Positions 53,416 to 63,395 are shown, counted from the first letter of the stretch. The stretch: 64,000 nt of DNA from Nocardia wallacei (GCF_014466955.1 NZ_AP023396.1:7768429-7832428), one strand, 5' to 3'. A program made the numbers and translations. The notes: generated by a model not told the origin, from the letters alone.

Positions 53416-53441
53416 GGAACAACAGCGTTTAGGCTGTTGTT
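53416..53441 (+). promoter_or_regulatory. candidate ECF-type promoter and inverted repeat before trxB
   Basis: GGAAC at 53416 and GTT at 53439 (18-nt spacing) resemble a SigH/SigM-type promoter; trxB2C is SigH-dependent in Mycobacterium. The same bases form a perfect inverted repeat, AACAACAGC-N6-GCTGTTGTT (53418-53441). The promoter call is a weak match. Confidence 0.45.
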
Positions 53442-53480
53442 GACCCACAAGCCTGCTGACATACTCCTCGGAAGGGCCCC

Positions 53481-54467
53481 ATGAACACCCCTGTTCGCGA
53501 TCTGATCATCGTCGGCTCCGGCCCCGCCGGCTACACCGCCGCGGTCTACGCGGCCCGGGCCGAACTCGAACCGCTGCTGTTCGAGGGCACCCAGTTCGGC
53601 GGCGCCCTGATGACGACCACCGAGGTGGAGAACTTCCCCGGCTTCCGCGCCGGCATCATGGGCCCCGACCTGATGGAGGAGATGCGCGAACAGGCCAAGC
53701 GCTTCGGCGCCGACATCCGCACCGAGGACGTCGACGCGATCGACCTGTCCGGCCCGATCAAGTCCGTCACCGTCGGCGGCGAGACCTACCAGGGCTACGC
53801 GATCATCCTCGCCATGGGTTCGGCCGCCCGCTACCTGAACGTGCCGGGGGAGCAGGAGCTGCTCGGCCGCGGCGTGAGCGCCTGCGCCACCTGCGACGGC
53901 TTCTTCTTCAAGGGCCAGGACATCGTCGTCGTCGGTGGCGGCGATTCGGCCATGGAGGAGGCGACGTTCCTCACCAAGTTCGCCGCCAGCGTCACCATCG
54001 TGCACCGCCGCGAGGAGTTCCGCGCCTCGCGCATCATGCTCGATCGCGCCAAGTCGAACGAGAAGATCCGCTTCGTCACCAATGCCGAGGTCACCCGGGT
54101 GCACGGCGAGAACAGCGTGACCGGCCTCACCCTGCGCGACACCAGGACCGGCGAGACCTCCGAGCTGGCCGCGACCGGTCTGTTCGTCGCCATCGGCCAC
54201 GACCCGCGCAGCGAACTGGTGCGCGGTCAGGTCGACCTGGACGGCGAGGGCTACGTGCTGGTGCAGGACCCCACCACGGCCACCTCCGTCGACGGCGTAT
54301 TCGCCGCGGGCGACCTGGTCGACCACACCTACCGCCAGGCCATCACCGCCGCCGGTACCGGCTGCCGGGCGGCCATCGACGCCGAGCGCTGGCTCGCCGA
54401 GAAGGGCGACATCACCTCCAACACCCTGGACCACGCCGGTCAGCCGGTCGAGGTCGCCGCCAACTGA
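53481..54467 (+). CDS. trxB: thioredoxin reductase
   Basis: The 328-aa protein has the FAD motif [17 protein letters not shown] near residue 12, the redox pair in [15 protein letters not shown] near 133-147, and the NADPH motif [15 protein letters not shown] near 151. [21 protein letters not shown] is near 275. It passes electrons from NADPH to thioredoxin. The thioredoxin gene follows 33 bp later, so the two form one operon, and the sigM/anti-sigma pair is upstream. Confidence 0.95.
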   Translation: MNTPVRDLIIVGSGPAGYTAAVYAARAELEPLLFEGTQFGGALMTTTEVENFPGFRAGIMGPDLMEEMREQAKRFGADIRTEDVDAIDLSGPIKSVTVGGETYQGYAIILAMGSAARYLNVPGEQELLGRGVSACATCDGFFFKGQDIVVVGGGDSAMEEATFLTKFAASVTIVHRREEFRASRIMLDRAKSNEKIRFVTNAEVTRVHGENSVTGLTLRDTRTGETSELAATGLFVAIGHDPRSELVRGQVDLDGEGYVLVQDPTTATSVDGVFAAGDLVDHTYRQAITAAGTGCRAAIDAERWLAEKGDITSNTLDHAGQPVEVAAN

Positions 54468-54500
54468 TCAATCTCGTCGTAGAGTTCGAGGAGTTTCACC

Positions 54501-54830
54501 ATGTCCGACACCGCCACCAAGACCGTCACCGACGCCACGTTCCAGCAGGACGTGCTGGGCAGCGACAAGCCGGTTCTCGTCGATTTCTGGGCGGCCTGGT
54601 GCGGTCCCTGCAAGATGGTCGCTCCCGTGCTGGAGGAGATCGCCGCCTCCCACGGCGACAAGCTCACCATCGCCAAGGTGGACGCCGACGCCAACCCGCA
54701 GACCGCGAAGGACTACGGCATCCTGTCGCTGCCCACGCTGGTCCTGTTCTCCGGCGGACAGGAGACCAAGCGGATCGTCGGCGCCAAGGGCAAGGCCGCG
54801 CTGCTGCGCGAACTCGAGGGCGTCATCTGA
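54501..54830 (+). CDS. trxA: thioredoxin
   Basis: The 109-aa protein has the classical thioredoxin fold: VLVDFWAAWCGPCKMVAPVL near residues 25-44 with the WCGPC active site, and the cis-proline in LSLPTLVLF. It is the partner of the upstream TrxB and keeps cytoplasmic protein thiols reduced. Its start has GAGGAG 9 nt upstream. It corresponds to mycobacterial trxC by order. Confidence 0.95.
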   Translation: MSDTATKTVTDATFQQDVLGSDKPVLVDFWAAWCGPCKMVAPVLEEIAASHGDKLTIAKVDADANPQTAKDYGILSLPTLVLFSGGQETKRIVGAKGKAALLRELEGVI

Positions 54831-55075
54831 CGACCCCCCTTCGGGACTCGGCGTCGGCGCTGTAGTATTTCGGCGCTGACAACAGCTTTCGGTAGTTGCA
54901 CAGGGCTACCGTCTCCGGGCCCGGACGCGATGTCGGGGGTTAGGATCTCTGCACTCGGAGGATTGCTGAAATTCGGTCCGGGTCTGAGACAATCGAGCGA
55001 CGCTCCGGTCGTGCGAGGGTGTGAGCCGTCGCATGAGTGGGTACCCGGATTGGCGGAAGGAAAGGGCTCTCACGC

Positions 55076-56275
55076 ATGCACCGACTTCGTCACGGCGATA
55101 GTGGACCAGCCGTCGCTGAGGTTCGGAGCACTCTGGCAAGTCTCGGATTCCTGCACATCCGCCCCCACGGGACCGACCGGTCCGACGGAAACGGCGCGTA
55201 CTGGAAGGATTCCGACGCCACCTTCGATCACGATCTCGATTCCGCGGTGCGTGCCTTCCAGCAGCACCGCGGACTCTTGGTGGACGGCGTCGTCGGCCCG
55301 GCCACCTACCGGGCGCTGAAGGAAGCCTCCTACCGTCTCGGCGCCCGCACGCTGATCTACCAGCTGTCGGCGCCGCTGTACGGCGACGACGTGGCCACCC
55401 TGCAGCGTCGCCTGCAGGATCTCGGCTTCTATGTGCACCGGGTGGACGGCTATTTCGGCCCGCACACCCACGACGGTCTCACCGCCTTCCAGCGCGAGAT
55501 CGGCCTGTCCGCCGACGGCATCTGTGGTCCGGATACGCTGCGCTCGCTGGATCTGCTCGGCGCCCGCGTCACCGGCGGCAATCCGCACCGCATCGCGGAG
55601 GAGGAGGTCGTGCACCGGGCGGGCCCGCAGCTGACCGGCAAACGGATCGTCATCGACCCCGGAATGGGCGGCCCCGACAAGGGTTTCGCCGTCCCCACCG
55701 AATTCGGCGACGTCTACGAGTCGGAGATCCTGTGGGATCTGGCCAGCCGCCTGGAGGGCCGGATGGCGGCCACCGGCATGGAGACCTTCCTGTCCCGGCC
55801 GTGGGGCGCCAACCCCTCCGACGCCGAACGTGCCGAAACCTCCAACACTTTCGACGCCGATCTGATGATCTCGTTGCGCTGCGCGCACAATCCCAGCCCG
55901 CTCGCCAACGGCATCGCCAGCTTTCACTTCGGCAATTCGCACGGCTCGGTGTCGATGATCGGGCAGGTGCTGGCCGGATTCATCCAGCGCGAGATCGTGG
56001 CCCGAACCTCGCTGCAGGACTGCCGGACACACCCGCGCACCTGGGACCTGCTGCGGCTGACCAAAATGCCGACCGTCCAGGTCGACATCGGCTACCTCAC
56101 CAACGAGTACGACGCCTCGGTGCTGACCAATCCGCGCATGCGCGACGTGATCGCCGAAGCCATCCTGATCTCGGTCAAGCGGCTGTACCTGCTGGGGCAG
56201 GACGATCAGCCCACCGGCACATACACTTTCGCCGAGCTGCTGGCCGAGGAGCTGGCCGCGGCCGACCGGATGTAG
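55076..56275 (+). CDS. cwlM: CwlM-like amidase-fold regulator of peptidoglycan synthesis
   Basis: The 399-aa protein has no signal peptide (MHRLRHGDSGPAV), so it is cytoplasmic. Two peptidoglycan-binding-like repeats (DLDSAVRAFQQHRGLLVDG and TLQRRLQDLGFYVHRVDGYF) precede an Amidase_3 fold. There the zinc His of DPGHGG is Met (DPGMGGPDKG), the second His site reads ISLRCAHN, and the catalytic Glu appears as Asp (VDIGYLTNEYD). It therefore looks catalytically impaired, in line with mycobacterial CwlM, which activates MurA and binds FhaA/MurJ when phosphorylated. A 245-bp leader separates it from trxA. Confidence 0.88.
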   Translation: MHRLRHGDSGPAVAEVRSTLASLGFLHIRPHGTDRSDGNGAYWKDSDATFDHDLDSAVRAFQQHRGLLVDGVVGPATYRALKEASYRLGARTLIYQLSAPLYGDDVATLQRRLQDLGFYVHRVDGYFGPHTHDGLTAFQREIGLSADGICGPDTLRSLDLLGARVTGGNPHRIAEEEVVHRAGPQLTGKRIVIDPGMGGPDKGFAVPTEFGDVYESEILWDLASRLEGRMAATGMETFLSRPWGANPSDAERAETSNTFDADLMISLRCAHNPSPLANGIASFHFGNSHGSVSMIGQVLAGFIQREIVARTSLQDCRTHPRTWDLLRLTKMPTVQVDIGYLTNEYDASVLTNPRMRDVIAEAILISVKRLYLLGQDDQPTGTYTFAELLAEELAAADRM

Positions 56276-56293
56276 CGCCGAACGCGGCTCGTC

Positions 56294-57076
56294 TCAGGGG
56301 CAGCCCACCCGCGACTTCGACTCCACCGACGCGGCCGCCAGCAGTTGATCCAGCGCTCGCTCCACGTCTTCCTTCCAGAAGTGGTCGCTGTCGAGTTCCA
56401 GGCGCAGCCGCGGGAAACGATGATGCGGCGCCACCACGGTGAATCCGACATCCTCCAGGAAGTCGGCGTCGATCATGCAACTCTCGGGGGAGCAGCCCGA
56501 ATTCGATCGCTGCCGCGGCGAGGTCGGCACGCCCTGTGCCGGATTGTCGATCCGTTCCAGCAGGAACATCGACCGGACCGACCGCGTGGACATCGCGGTA
56601 GCCGAAGGGTCCTGGCGGATACCGAACGCCTCGATGGCCCGTACGCCGCGCCGCACCAGATCGTCGACCACCGCCTGGATCAACCGGGTGGCAATGTCGT
56701 TGTGCTGGTAGGGCGGTTCGGACCGCAGCGTGGTCAGCAGCACGGCGTCCGGGCTGACCGGCGATGTCGGGAACAATGTCGCCCGAGGTACCGCGCTCGG
56801 CGGCGAGTACAGCGCGCAACCGGCGGGCTGGTCGTCGACCAGCGCGATCTGACCACACGAGCCCCATTCGAGCAGCACGGTCGACAGCCAGGCCTCCTTC
56901 TCGAAGACCGGGTCGCTGAATTCGCGAGAGTCCGCCGCCACGGCGGGATCGATCTCCCAGAACACGCACCGCCGGGCGTGTGCGGGCAGCTTGTCGAGTC
57001 CGCCGAGGGTAAGTGCGGTAACGCTGGTCGACACCGCTCTACTCAGCCTCCAGCTTTCCGATTCATCCACATTCAC
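56294..57076 (-). CDS. GNAT-like protein (Rv3916c-type)
   Basis: The 260-aa protein begins with a variable stretch; an internal GTG at 57034 may be the true start. ALTLGGLDKLPAHARRCVFWEID is near the N-terminus. QHNDIATRLIQAVVDDLVRRG near 120-140 is a GNAT-type acetyl-CoA-binding segment, and ADFLEDVGFTVVAPHHRFPR is the last strand and helix. Its location between cwlM and parB is that of Rv3916c. Acetyl acceptor unknown. It overlaps neither neighbour. Confidence 0.75.
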   Translation of the reverse strand: MNVDESESWRLSRAVSTSVTALTLGGLDKLPAHARRCVFWEIDPAVAADSREFSDPVFEKEAWLSTVLLEWGSCGQIALVDDQPAGCALYSPPSAVPRATLFPTSPVSPDAVLLTTLRSEPPYQHNDIATRLIQAVVDDLVRRGVRAIEAFGIRQDPSATAMSTRSVRSMFLLERIDNPAQGVPTSPRQRSNSGCSPESCMIDADFLEDVGFTVVAPHHRFPRLRLELDSDHFWKEDVERALDQLLAAASVESKSRVGCP

Positions 57077-57166
57077 GCCGCATCAATATCTACTCGCCAG
57101 CAAGAATAAGCGATCAAAGCGAACCGCCTCATTTCCGATAGCTGTGCTGTCATCAGGATCGCAGCG

Positions 57167-57186
57167 CGGCGCCCCCGAGGGCGCCG
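57167..57186. terminator. 8-bp hairpin between parB and the GNAT gene
   Basis: CGGCGCCC-CCGA-GGGCGCCG lies 75 bp after the parB stop on the minus strand. It has no clear T run, so it is a weak terminator candidate. Confidence 0.4.
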
Positions 57187-57260
57187 TCACAGTGACGTTT
57201 TGCCGTCAGGGCCAGGTATCTCCGCTGATTTCGCGGTTTTCGGCCGTGACGCCGGTCGTC

Positions 57261-58262
57261 CTAGCCCTGCTGCTCCATCATCTTCACGATGCGTTCCAGA
57301 TCGGCGAGATCGCCGAACTCGACGACGATCTTGCCCTTCTTCTTGCCCATGCTCACCGTGACACGGGTGTCGAAGGAGTCGGCGAGCCGCTCGGCCAGCC
57401 GCTCCAGACCCGGCATCTGCACGGGTTTGCGGTCGGCGGGGCGCCGCTCCTTCTCCTCATCGGGATACCGGTTGGCGAGGGTGACCGCCTCCTCGGTGGC
57501 CCGGACCGAGAGCCCTTCGGCGACAATCCGTTCCGCCAGTTTCTCCTGCGCCTCCGCGCCGGACTCCAGCCCGAGTAAGGCGCGGGCATGCCCGGCGGAC
57601 AGCACGCCCGCCGCGACCCGCCGCTGCACCGGGATCGGTAGCTTCAGCAGGCGGATCATATTCGTGACGACCGGCCGGGATCGGCCGATCCGGTTCGCCA
57701 GTTCCTCGTGGGTGACGCCGAACTCTTCCAGCAGCTGCTGATACGCGGCCGCCTCCTCGAGCGGATTCAGCTGCACCCGATGGATGTTCTCCAGCAGGGC
57801 GTCGCGCAGCATGGCGTCGTCGGTGGTCTCGCGGACGATGGCCGGAATGGTCTCCAGCTTCGCCTCCTGGCACGCGCGCCAGCGGCGCTCGCCCATGACG
57901 ATCTGATAGCGCGGGGTAGGGGAGGACTCCAGCTGGCGCACCACGATCGGCTGCATGAGGCCGAATTCGCGCACCGAATGGATCAATTCGTCCAGCGCGT
58001 CTTCCTCGAAGACCTGGCGCGGCTGCTTGGGGTTGGGCTCGATCTGGTCCGGCGGGATCTCCCGGTAGACCGCTCCGGCATCGGATCCGCCGGCCGGGTC
58101 GGGAACCCGGTGCAGATACGCCGAGGCCGGATGCGGACCGATCGGATCCAGGCCGATGACGGCATTCGCGGCGGCACTTCCGAGCCCCTGGACGTCGGTC
58201 GGCCCGGTCGGGATGAGCGCGGCCAGCCCGCGCCCCAGTCCACCCTTCTTCGCCTGACTCAT
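57261..58262 (-). CDS. parB: chromosome-partitioning protein ParB
   Basis: The 333-aa protein has [20 protein letters not shown] near residue 73, the CTP-binding [20 protein letters not shown] near 128, the [23 protein letters not shown] near 190 and a C-terminal dimerisation helix ([18 protein letters not shown]). It spreads from parS sites as a CTP clamp and loads SMC near the origin. It overlaps nothing but lies 4 bp after parA on the same strand, so the two are co-expressed. Confidence 0.95.
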   Translation of the reverse strand: MSQAKKGGLGRGLAALIPTGPTDVQGLGSAAANAVIGLDPIGPHPASAYLHRVPDPAGGSDAGAVYREIPPDQIEPNPKQPRQVFEEDALDELIHSVREFGLMQPIVVRQLESSPTPRYQIVMGERRWRACQEAKLETIPAIVRETTDDAMLRDALLENIHRVQLNPLEEAAAYQQLLEEFGVTHEELANRIGRSRPVVTNMIRLLKLPIPVQRRVAAGVLSAGHARALLGLESGAEAQEKLAERIVAEGLSVRATEEAVTLANRYPDEEKERRPADRKPVQMPGLERLAERLADSFDTRVTVSMGKKKGKIVVEFGDLADLERIVKMMEQQG

Positions 58263-58266
58263 CGGC

Positions 58267-59274
58267 TTACCGACCCCTTTCCTCGTTCACTCCACCAGCT
58301 GTGCCCACCACAGCGCTCCGGGCGGCCATCTCCCGCCCGGCATCCAGATAGCTCATCGCACCACGGGAACCCGGATCGTAATCCAGCACCGTCATGCCGT
58401 AGCCGGGCGCCTCGGAAACCTTGACGCTGCGCGGAATCACCGACCGCAGCACCACATCGCCGAAGTGCCCCCGCACCTCCTCGGCGACCTGATCGGCCAG
58501 CTTGGTCCGCCCGTCGTACATCGTGAGGACGACGGTCGACACATGCAGTTCCGGATTCAGATGCGCCTGCACCAGACTGATATTGCGAATCAGCTGACCC
58601 ACGCCCTCCAGGGCGTAGTACTCGCATTGGATAGGGATCAGCACCTCTTTGGCGGCCACGAGCGCGTTCACGGTCAGCAGGCCGAGCGACGGCGGGCAGT
58701 CGATCATCACGTAGTCGATGTCGTAGCCGGCCAGGTTCGCCTCCTGGATCGCGGCCTTCAGCCGACCCTCGCGGGCCACCATGGACACCAGCTCGATTTC
58801 GGCGCCGGCCAGATCGATGGTGGCCGGAATGCACAGCAGTCGTTCGTTGTGCGGGCTGCGCTGAATCGCCTGCTGCACAGTCGCCTCGCCGATCAGCAAC
58901 TCGTAGCTGGACGGGACACCGGAGTGATGTTCGACGCCCATCGCGGTGCTGGCATTGCCCTGCGGGTCGAGATCGATGACCAGAACGGTCATCCCCTGTA
59001 GCGCAAGCGCGGCAGCAAGATTCACGGCGGTCGTGGTCTTGCCGACACCACCTTTCTGGTTCGCGATGGTGATGATGCGTTGTTCGCGCGGCTTGGGGAT
59101 GGTCATCGAACCAGGATGCAGTACTTGGCTGGCACGCTGCGCCTCAGCGGCTATGGGCGTGTCGGCGGAAATGCTTCCGAACGGAGCCTGGTCCAGATCG
59201 AAGCCAGTTCCGTCCAGCATTCCGGGCACCCGCGACGTTGTTTCCCGTGAAACATTCGCTGGACCGTTCGACAT
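58267..59274 (-). CDS. parA: chromosome-partitioning ATPase ParA
   Basis: The 335-aa protein starts at ATG 59272-59274. The deviant Walker [19 protein letters not shown] is near residue 71 and [20 protein letters not shown] is near 232. It binds DNA non-specifically with ATP and moves ParB-parS complexes apart. The N-terminal extension (about 60 aa) is long, and its codons for NVSRETT coincide with a parS site (59239-59254), a clear case of a DNA-binding site inside coding sequence. Confidence 0.95.
   Translation of the reverse strand: MSNGPANVSRETTSRVPGMLDGTGFDLDQAPFGSISADTPIAAEAQRASQVLHPGSMTIPKPREQRIITIANQKGGVGKTTTAVNLAAALALQGMTVLVIDLDPQGNASTAMGVEHHSGVPSSYELLIGEATVQQAIQRSPHNERLLCIPATIDLAGAEIELVSMVAREGRLKAAIQEANLAGYDIDYVMIDCPPSLGLLTVNALVAAKEVLIPIQCEYYALEGVGQLIRNISLVQAHLNPELHVSTVVLTMYDGRTKLADQVAEEVRGHFGDVVLRSVIPRSVKVSEAPGYGMTVLDYDPGSRGAMSYLDAGREMAARSAVVGTAGGVNEERGR
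59239..59254. promoter_or_regulatory. parS site inside parA
   Basis: TGTTTCCCGTGAAACA differs from the consensus TGTTTCACGTGAAACA at one position. It overlaps the codons for residues 7-12 of ParA. Confidence 0.9.
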
Positions 59275-59647
59275 ACAGGCTCCTAACCCCGAGAACTTCA
59301 GACACGTGCCCAAGCAGCGTCGATGCCGCGTCGGCTCGAGCAAACGAAGCGCGGCACAGCGGAATCGAGACCGATGCCCATCCCGGCGAGCCTGTCGGGC
59401 ATCGCGAATCTGCACTCGCGCTCGATGACACCTAGCTTGCCAGCACCGGACCCAATACGGAAGTTGAACCGCTGCGATCACACCACGACACGCGAAGTTT
59501 CTTCCCCGGAAGGCGTTTCGCGCACCCACACCCCGCCCGGGAGGGGCCTGGAGATCGAAAGGGTTGCTCCCCAAGTCCGTACACATCGGAGGACGGTGGC
59601 GCATTCGAGGTGTCGATGACGGTCCTGCGGCAGGGGAGGGGATCCTT

Positions 59648-59663
59648 GTTTCACATGAAACAC
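59648..59663. promoter_or_regulatory. parS site
   Basis: TGTTTCACATGAAACA, one mismatch to consensus, in the parA-rsmG intergenic region. Confidence 0.9.
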
Positions 59664-59690
59664 GAACCAGCGCGGGAGCGGCGGCTCGCA

Positions 59691-59706
59691 TACTTCACAT
59701 GAAACA
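59691..59706. promoter_or_regulatory. degenerate parS site
   Basis: TACTTCACATGAAACA, three mismatches to consensus but with the right half-site intact; 43 bp after the previous site. Confidence 0.65.
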
Positions 59707-59780
59707 AGGCGGCCGGGGCGAAACAGGAAGCGCCGAGCCGTCTTCCAGCCCCGGCCGATGACGATGAGTTCGCCCGCCTA

Positions 59781-59796
59781 TGTTTCATGTGAAACA
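59781..59796. promoter_or_regulatory. parS-like site
   Basis: TGTTTCATGTGAAACA, a match in both half-sites with the central ACGT read as ATGT; flanked by a further palindrome (CCTA...TAGG). Confidence 0.85.
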
Positions 59797-59852
59797 TAGG
59801 CACGGGGCGGAGCGAAATTTCGCGGCTCGTTCCACCGGGCCTGACATCCGCA

Positions 59853-59868
59853 AGTTTCATGTGAAACA
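59853..59868. promoter_or_regulatory. parS-like site
   Basis: AGTTTCATGTGAAACA; first base and one central base differ from consensus. Confidence 0.8.
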
Positions 59869-59928
59869 ACGGCAGAAGAGGCTCGGGACGAGTCGGCGCA
59901 GAGACCCCTGCACGCAACCGCTGCGCGA

Positions 59929-59944
59929 TGATTCACGTGAAACA
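59929..59944. promoter_or_regulatory. parS site
   Basis: TGATTCACGTGAAACA, one mismatch to consensus, 20 bp beyond the rsmG stop codon. Confidence 0.88.
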
Positions 59945-59963
59945 AGACCCGAAGGGCCAACCT

Positions 59964-60707
59964 TCACCGACGACGCTTCGCCTGATTACGTTCGGCCCTG
60001 CGCTCGGCTCGGGGGAGGCGCTCGACGCTCAGCACGACCGTCGGCGGATCGACGATCCCCACCCCACACTCGAGCACCTGAGCATGGCCGCCACCCGCGC
60101 GAGCCAGATCGTCGCGATCGCGGTCGAGTTCCTCCGCGGCACTCGACCCCTTGAGCGCGAGCATGCGACCGCGGTCGTGCACCAGCGGCAGCGACCACTT
60201 GGCGAGCTTGGCGAGCGGAGCGACCGCACGCGAGGTGACGACATCCGCCCCGCCGGCCACCTTCCGCACATCGGGCTGTTCGGCCCGGCCGCGCACGACC
60301 GTCACCTCCAGTCCCGCCGACTCGATGAACTCGGCAAGAAAGATGGTCCGGCGCAGCAGCGGCTCGACCAAGGTGATCCGGAGATCGGGCCGCGCGATCG
60401 CGAGCGGGATTCCGGGCAGGCCCGCGCCACTGCCGATGTCGACGACCGCCGCGGAGGCGGGGATGAGCTCACCGAGCACGGCACAGTTGAGAATGTGTCG
60501 ATCCCATAGCCGCGGCACCTCGCGGGGGCCGATCAGCCCGCGCTCCACACCGGCGGTCGCCAACGCGGCACAGTAGCGCCGAGCCAGCGGCAGTCGATCC
60601 CCGAAGACCCGCTCCGCCGCGGCGGGCGGTTCCGGCTCCGCGACCGCGCCCGGGGGAGGGGAGTACTCCGGGTCGGTCACACCGTTTCCTCGTTCCACGT
60701 GAAACAT
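59964..60707 (-). CDS. rsmG: 16S rRNA (guanine-527-N7)-methyltransferase
   Basis: The protein has 247 aa from ATG 60705-60707, or 238 aa from GTG 60680; the latter better fits the family length. [17 protein letters not shown] precedes the SAM motif [20 protein letters not shown] near residue 85, and [20 protein letters not shown] follows. It methylates G527 of 16S rRNA; loss gives low-level streptomycin resistance in actinobacteria. The upstream start would lie in a parS site. A basic tail ([15 protein letters not shown]) is present. Confidence 0.92.
   Translation of the reverse strand: MFHVERGNGVTDPEYSPPPGAVAEPEPPAAAERVFGDRLPLARRYCAALATAGVERGLIGPREVPRLWDRHILNCAVLGELIPASAAVVDIGSGAGLPGIPLAIARPDLRITLVEPLLRRTIFLAEFIESAGLEVTVVRGRAEQPDVRKVAGGADVVTSRAVAPLAKLAKWSLPLVHDRGRMLALKGSSAAEELDRDRDDLARAGGGHAQVLECGVGIVDPPTVVLSVERLPRAERRAERNQAKRRR
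60691..60706. promoter_or_regulatory. parS site at the rsmG start
   Basis: CGTTCCACGTGAAACA, two mismatches to consensus, covering the codons MFHVE at the possible rsmG start. Confidence 0.75.
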
Positions 60708-60754
60708 CCTTCCGGATCCGGCGCCGGACGGAGAATCCGACCCCGCACAAGGGT

Positions 60755-60785
60755 AGGGCCCCCGGTTCCGCGAACCGGGGGCCCT
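60755..60785. terminator. intrinsic terminator after jag
   Basis: AGGGCCCCCGGTTC-CGC-GAACCGGGGGCCCT is a 14-bp perfect stem that begins 20 bp after the jag stop on the minus strand. It separates the jag-yidC transcript from rsmG. Confidence 0.78.
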
Positions 60786-60804
60786 CCACATTCCCATTGC
60801 CACA

Positions 60805-61395
60805 CTAGGACGGCAGCACGACCACGTGCCGGTTCGGCTCGACGCCCTCACTCTCGCTGGCGACGCCGTCGATCTCCGCCACCGCGTCGTGCACGATCTT
60901 GCGCTCGAACGGCGTCATGGCCGCCAGTGACTCGGGCTTGCCCGACTCCAGCACCCGCTGCGCCGCGGCGGTGCCGAGCGAACTCAGCTCCTCCCGGCGC
61001 TGCGCCCGCCAACCGGCGACGTCCAGCATGAGCCGGCTGCGCACACCGGTCGCCTGCTGCACCGCCAGGCGAGTCAGCTCCTGCAGCGCGTCCAGCACCT
61101 CACCGCGGCGCCCCACCAACTTGGACAGATCGCGGCCCCCGTCGATGCTCACCACCGCACGGTCGCCCTCGACGTCCAGGTCGATATCGCCGTCGAAGTC
61201 GAGGACGTCCAGCAGTTGCTCGAGGTAGTCGCCGGCGATCTCGCCCTCCTCGATGAGCGCTTCCTCGGCGTCGCTCACGCCCTCCGCCGCCTCGTCCGCG
61301 ACGGGCTCCGACTCGTCGGTTGCCGGCTCGTCCGCGATCGTGCTGTGTGCACTGAGGGCCACGGTGGCGTCCCCTCCGTCGGTTTCAACAGTCAT
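60805..61395 (-). CDS. jag: KhpB/Jag RNA-binding protein (KH-R3H)
   Basis: The 196-aa protein starts at ATG 61393-61395 ([16 protein letters not shown]). The first 60 residues are acidic. The KH domain has [20 protein letters not shown] near 98-117 and the R3H domain has RRVLESG-type basic helices with [20 protein letters not shown] near 158. It binds RNA and is linked to yidC/rnpA in most Gram-positives. The yidC stop is 77 bp upstream on the same strand. Confidence 0.85.
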   Translation of the reverse strand: MTVETDGGDATVALSAHSTIADEPATDESEPVADEAAEGVSDAEEALIEEGEIAGDYLEQLLDVLDFDGDIDLDVEGDRAVVSIDGGRDLSKLVGRRGEVLDALQELTRLAVQQATGVRSRLMLDVAGWRAQRREELSSLGTAAAQRVLESGKPESLAAMTPFERKIVHDAVAEIDGVASESEGVEPNRHVVVLPS

Positions 61396-61471
61396 GTGTG
61401 TCGTTTCCTTCAATCTGCGTCATCCGTCGTGTCCGGCGGTCACCCGCCGGGAAGCTGTGGCAGGCGACGCG

Positions 61472-62599
61472 CTAACGACGTCGCTTCTGATTCGGGCGGC
61501 CGCGGTTTCCGGATCGCTTCCGATTGCCTTGTCCGCCTTGCTTGGACGAAGCTGTGGCCTTCCCCGGCTTGGTCGCGCCGGAACCGTTGCGCGTCGCGGG
61601 CGGCGTCGCGGATTCGCCCTCGGCCGCGGGCACGTCGGTCGCCGCGTCCGCCGCGGCGGTGGGCTGCCTCTTCTTCGGCTTGGCGCCCGGCTTCGGTGCG
61701 TTGGCGGTCTGGCGCTCCTTGGCCTCCTGCTTCTTCTGCTCCTCTTCCTTCTCCATCCGGCCGAAGACGAGGTGCTGCTGTCCGTAGGTCCAGATGTTGT
61801 TGGCGACCCAGTAGAGCAGGATGGCGATGGGCAGGAACGGGCCACCGACGATCACACCGAGCGGGAACACCCACAGCGCCAGCTTGTTCATGATCGCGGC
61901 CTGGGGGTTGGCCGCGGCCTCCGCGCTCTGCCGCGCGACGGACGCCCGCGCGTTGAAATGGGTCGCCAGGCCCGCGATGATCATCAGCGGCACCGCGACA
62001 TACACCATGTTCGCGACGTGCGGGATACCGCCGTAGTCGGCGAACGCCTCCAACTGCGCCTTGGGCGAGGTGATCGCCGCGGAGATGGGTGCACCGAAGA
62101 TGCGGGCCCGCAGGAACGACTGCACATCGTCGGCGTTGAAGACGTAGTTCGCCGTGTGCGCGTTGTCGTAGGCGGACATGTTCCCGCCGCCGCCGAAGCC
62201 ACCGATACTGCCGCCGGTCCGGTTGAACGACCGCAACACGTGGTACAGACCGATGAAGACCGGCACCTGCGCCAGCACCGGCAAGCAGCCCATCAAGGGA
62301 TTGAAGCCGTGCTCCTTCTGGAGCTTCTGCATCTCGAGCGCCATCTTCTGGCGGTCGTTCTTGTACTTCTTCTGCAGCTCCTTGATCTGGGGCTGCAGCT
62401 CCTGCATCTGCTTGGTGGTGCGGACCTGCTTGACGAACGGCTTGTAGAGCACCAGACGCAGGGTGAACACCAGGAACACCACCGCCAGCGCCCAGGCGAG
62501 GCCATTGTCCTTGCCTAGGGCGAACCCGAAGATGCGGTGCCAGAACCACAAGATCCAGGACACCGGATAGTAGATGAAATCGAGCACGGCTCTATGCAC
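61472..62599 (-). CDS. yidC: membrane protein insertase YidC
   Basis: The 375-aa protein has a first helix with [20 protein letters not shown] and a core helix pair. A cytoplasmic loop with [20 protein letters not shown] sits near residue 70, [20 protein letters not shown] near 103-122, and [20 protein letters not shown] and [18 protein letters not shown] near the end. A long basic, Ala-rich tail (to [16 protein letters not shown]) is suited to ribosome contact. It inserts proteins into the membrane with SecYEG or alone. It overlaps yidD by 8 bp. Confidence 0.93.
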   Translation of the reverse strand: MHRAVLDFIYYPVSWILWFWHRIFGFALGKDNGLAWALAVVFLVFTLRLVLYKPFVKQVRTTKQMQELQPQIKELQKKYKNDRQKMALEMQKLQKEHGFNPLMGCLPVLAQVPVFIGLYHVLRSFNRTGGSIGGFGGGGNMSAYDNAHTANYVFNADDVQSFLRARIFGAPISAAITSPKAQLEAFADYGGIPHVANMVYVAVPLMIIAGLATHFNARASVARQSAEAAANPQAAIMNKLALWVFPLGVIVGGPFLPIAILLYWVANNIWTYGQQHLVFGRMEKEEEQKKQEAKERQTANAPKPGAKPKKRQPTAAADAATDVPAAEGESATPPATRNGSGATKPGKATASSKQGGQGNRKRSGNRGRPNQKRRR

Positions 62600-62924
62600 T
62601 CCCGTCGGTCGTGTCGCCGGTCACCGAGGGCGGCGACCCCTTACAAGTCTCCTGTGCGGCCGGCTCATCGGCGGCTGCCCCGTTCCGTTTCCGCTCCGGA
62701 ACGGGGTCCCACCCACCAGGGTGCCAGGGCGCACATTTGACCAATCGCACGGCCGTCAATCCGAGGCCGACGAACAGGCCCCGGGTGCGCAACGCCGTCA
62801 CCGCGTACTCGCTGCAGGTGGGAGTGAATCGGCACACCGGCATGCGGGTGGGGGAGACGTAGGTCCGGTACAGCTCGATGACGAAGATCAGCGCATCGGA
62901 CGGCAGCCGGGCGAGGCGCCTCAT
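62592..62924 (-). CDS. yidD: membrane protein insertion efficiency factor YidD
   Basis: The 110-aa protein has the family motif [24 protein letters not shown] N-terminus ([20 protein letters not shown]) and the [20 protein letters not shown] segment with conserved cysteines. It ends the conserved part with [15 protein letters not shown]. It assists YidC at the inner membrane. The start overlaps rnpA (ATGA) and the stop overlaps yidC. Confidence 0.92.
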   Translation of the reverse strand: MRRLARLPSDALIFVIELYRTYVSPTRMPVCRFTPTCSEYAVTALRTRGLFVGLGLTAVRLVKCAPWHPGGWDPVPERKRNGAAADEPAAQETCKGSPPSVTGDTTDGSA

Positions 62925-63310
62925 GACGGCCCGCCCGAGAGCTTGCGCAGTGCCGCTCGCAGCTGCTGATCGAGTTCGGCCGAGGAGGCCGCCGCGGCGC
63001 CGGGCAGGGCGCGGATCACGATGTCCGTGTCCGCGGGCAGCTCGGCGATCAGCGGGGCGCAGATATGACGCAGGCGGCGGGCCACGCGGTGACGTACCAC
63101 CGCGGTGCCCACCGCCTTACTGACGATCAATCCGAAGCGCGGACCGCCACGGCGAACCGCCGGGCCGGGTGGATCACCCTCCGCAGCAGTCCAATCCGTG
63201 GTCGATACCACAGCGTGCACGACCAGATCACGTCTCCCGATTCGTCGGCCACGCCGCACCGTCCGGGAGAAATCGGCACGATGATGCAGCCGATACGGCT
63301 CAGGCAACAC
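62921..63310 (-). CDS. rnpA: ribonuclease P protein component
   Basis: The 129-aa protein starts at GTG (MLPEPYRLHHRADFSRTVRR). KAVGTAVVRHRVARRLRHIC near residue 68 is the RNR motif region that binds the RNase P RNA. IVIRALPGAAAASSAELDQQ follows. It processes tRNA 5' ends. It lies 85 bp from the rpmH stop in the same orientation and overlaps yidD. Confidence 0.92.
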   Translation of the reverse strand: MLPEPYRLHHRADFSRTVRRGRRIGRRDLVVHAVVSTTDWTAAEGDPPGPAVRRGGPRFGLIVSKAVGTAVVRHRVARRLRHICAPLIAELPADTDIVIRALPGAAAASSAELDQQLRAALRKLSGGPS

Positions 63311-63395
63311 CCGAGTGTCCGAGCGTGTATCGGATGAGGTGGTACGGCGAACCGAACGGCGAACGGGACATGACGCCGAGGCCGGTGCCGATGAA

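Larger units (their letters stand above)
59275..59963. other. parA-rsmG intergenic region, parS cluster
   Basis: I see no gene in these 689 bp. They hold five of the seven parS-like sites. The short open frames beginning MFHVK arise from translating parS itself. Confidence 0.7.

Noticed and set aside
59648..59960. Short minus-strand frames starting MFHVK or MKH
   Set aside because: The shared peptide is a translation of the parS palindrome, not evidence of genes.
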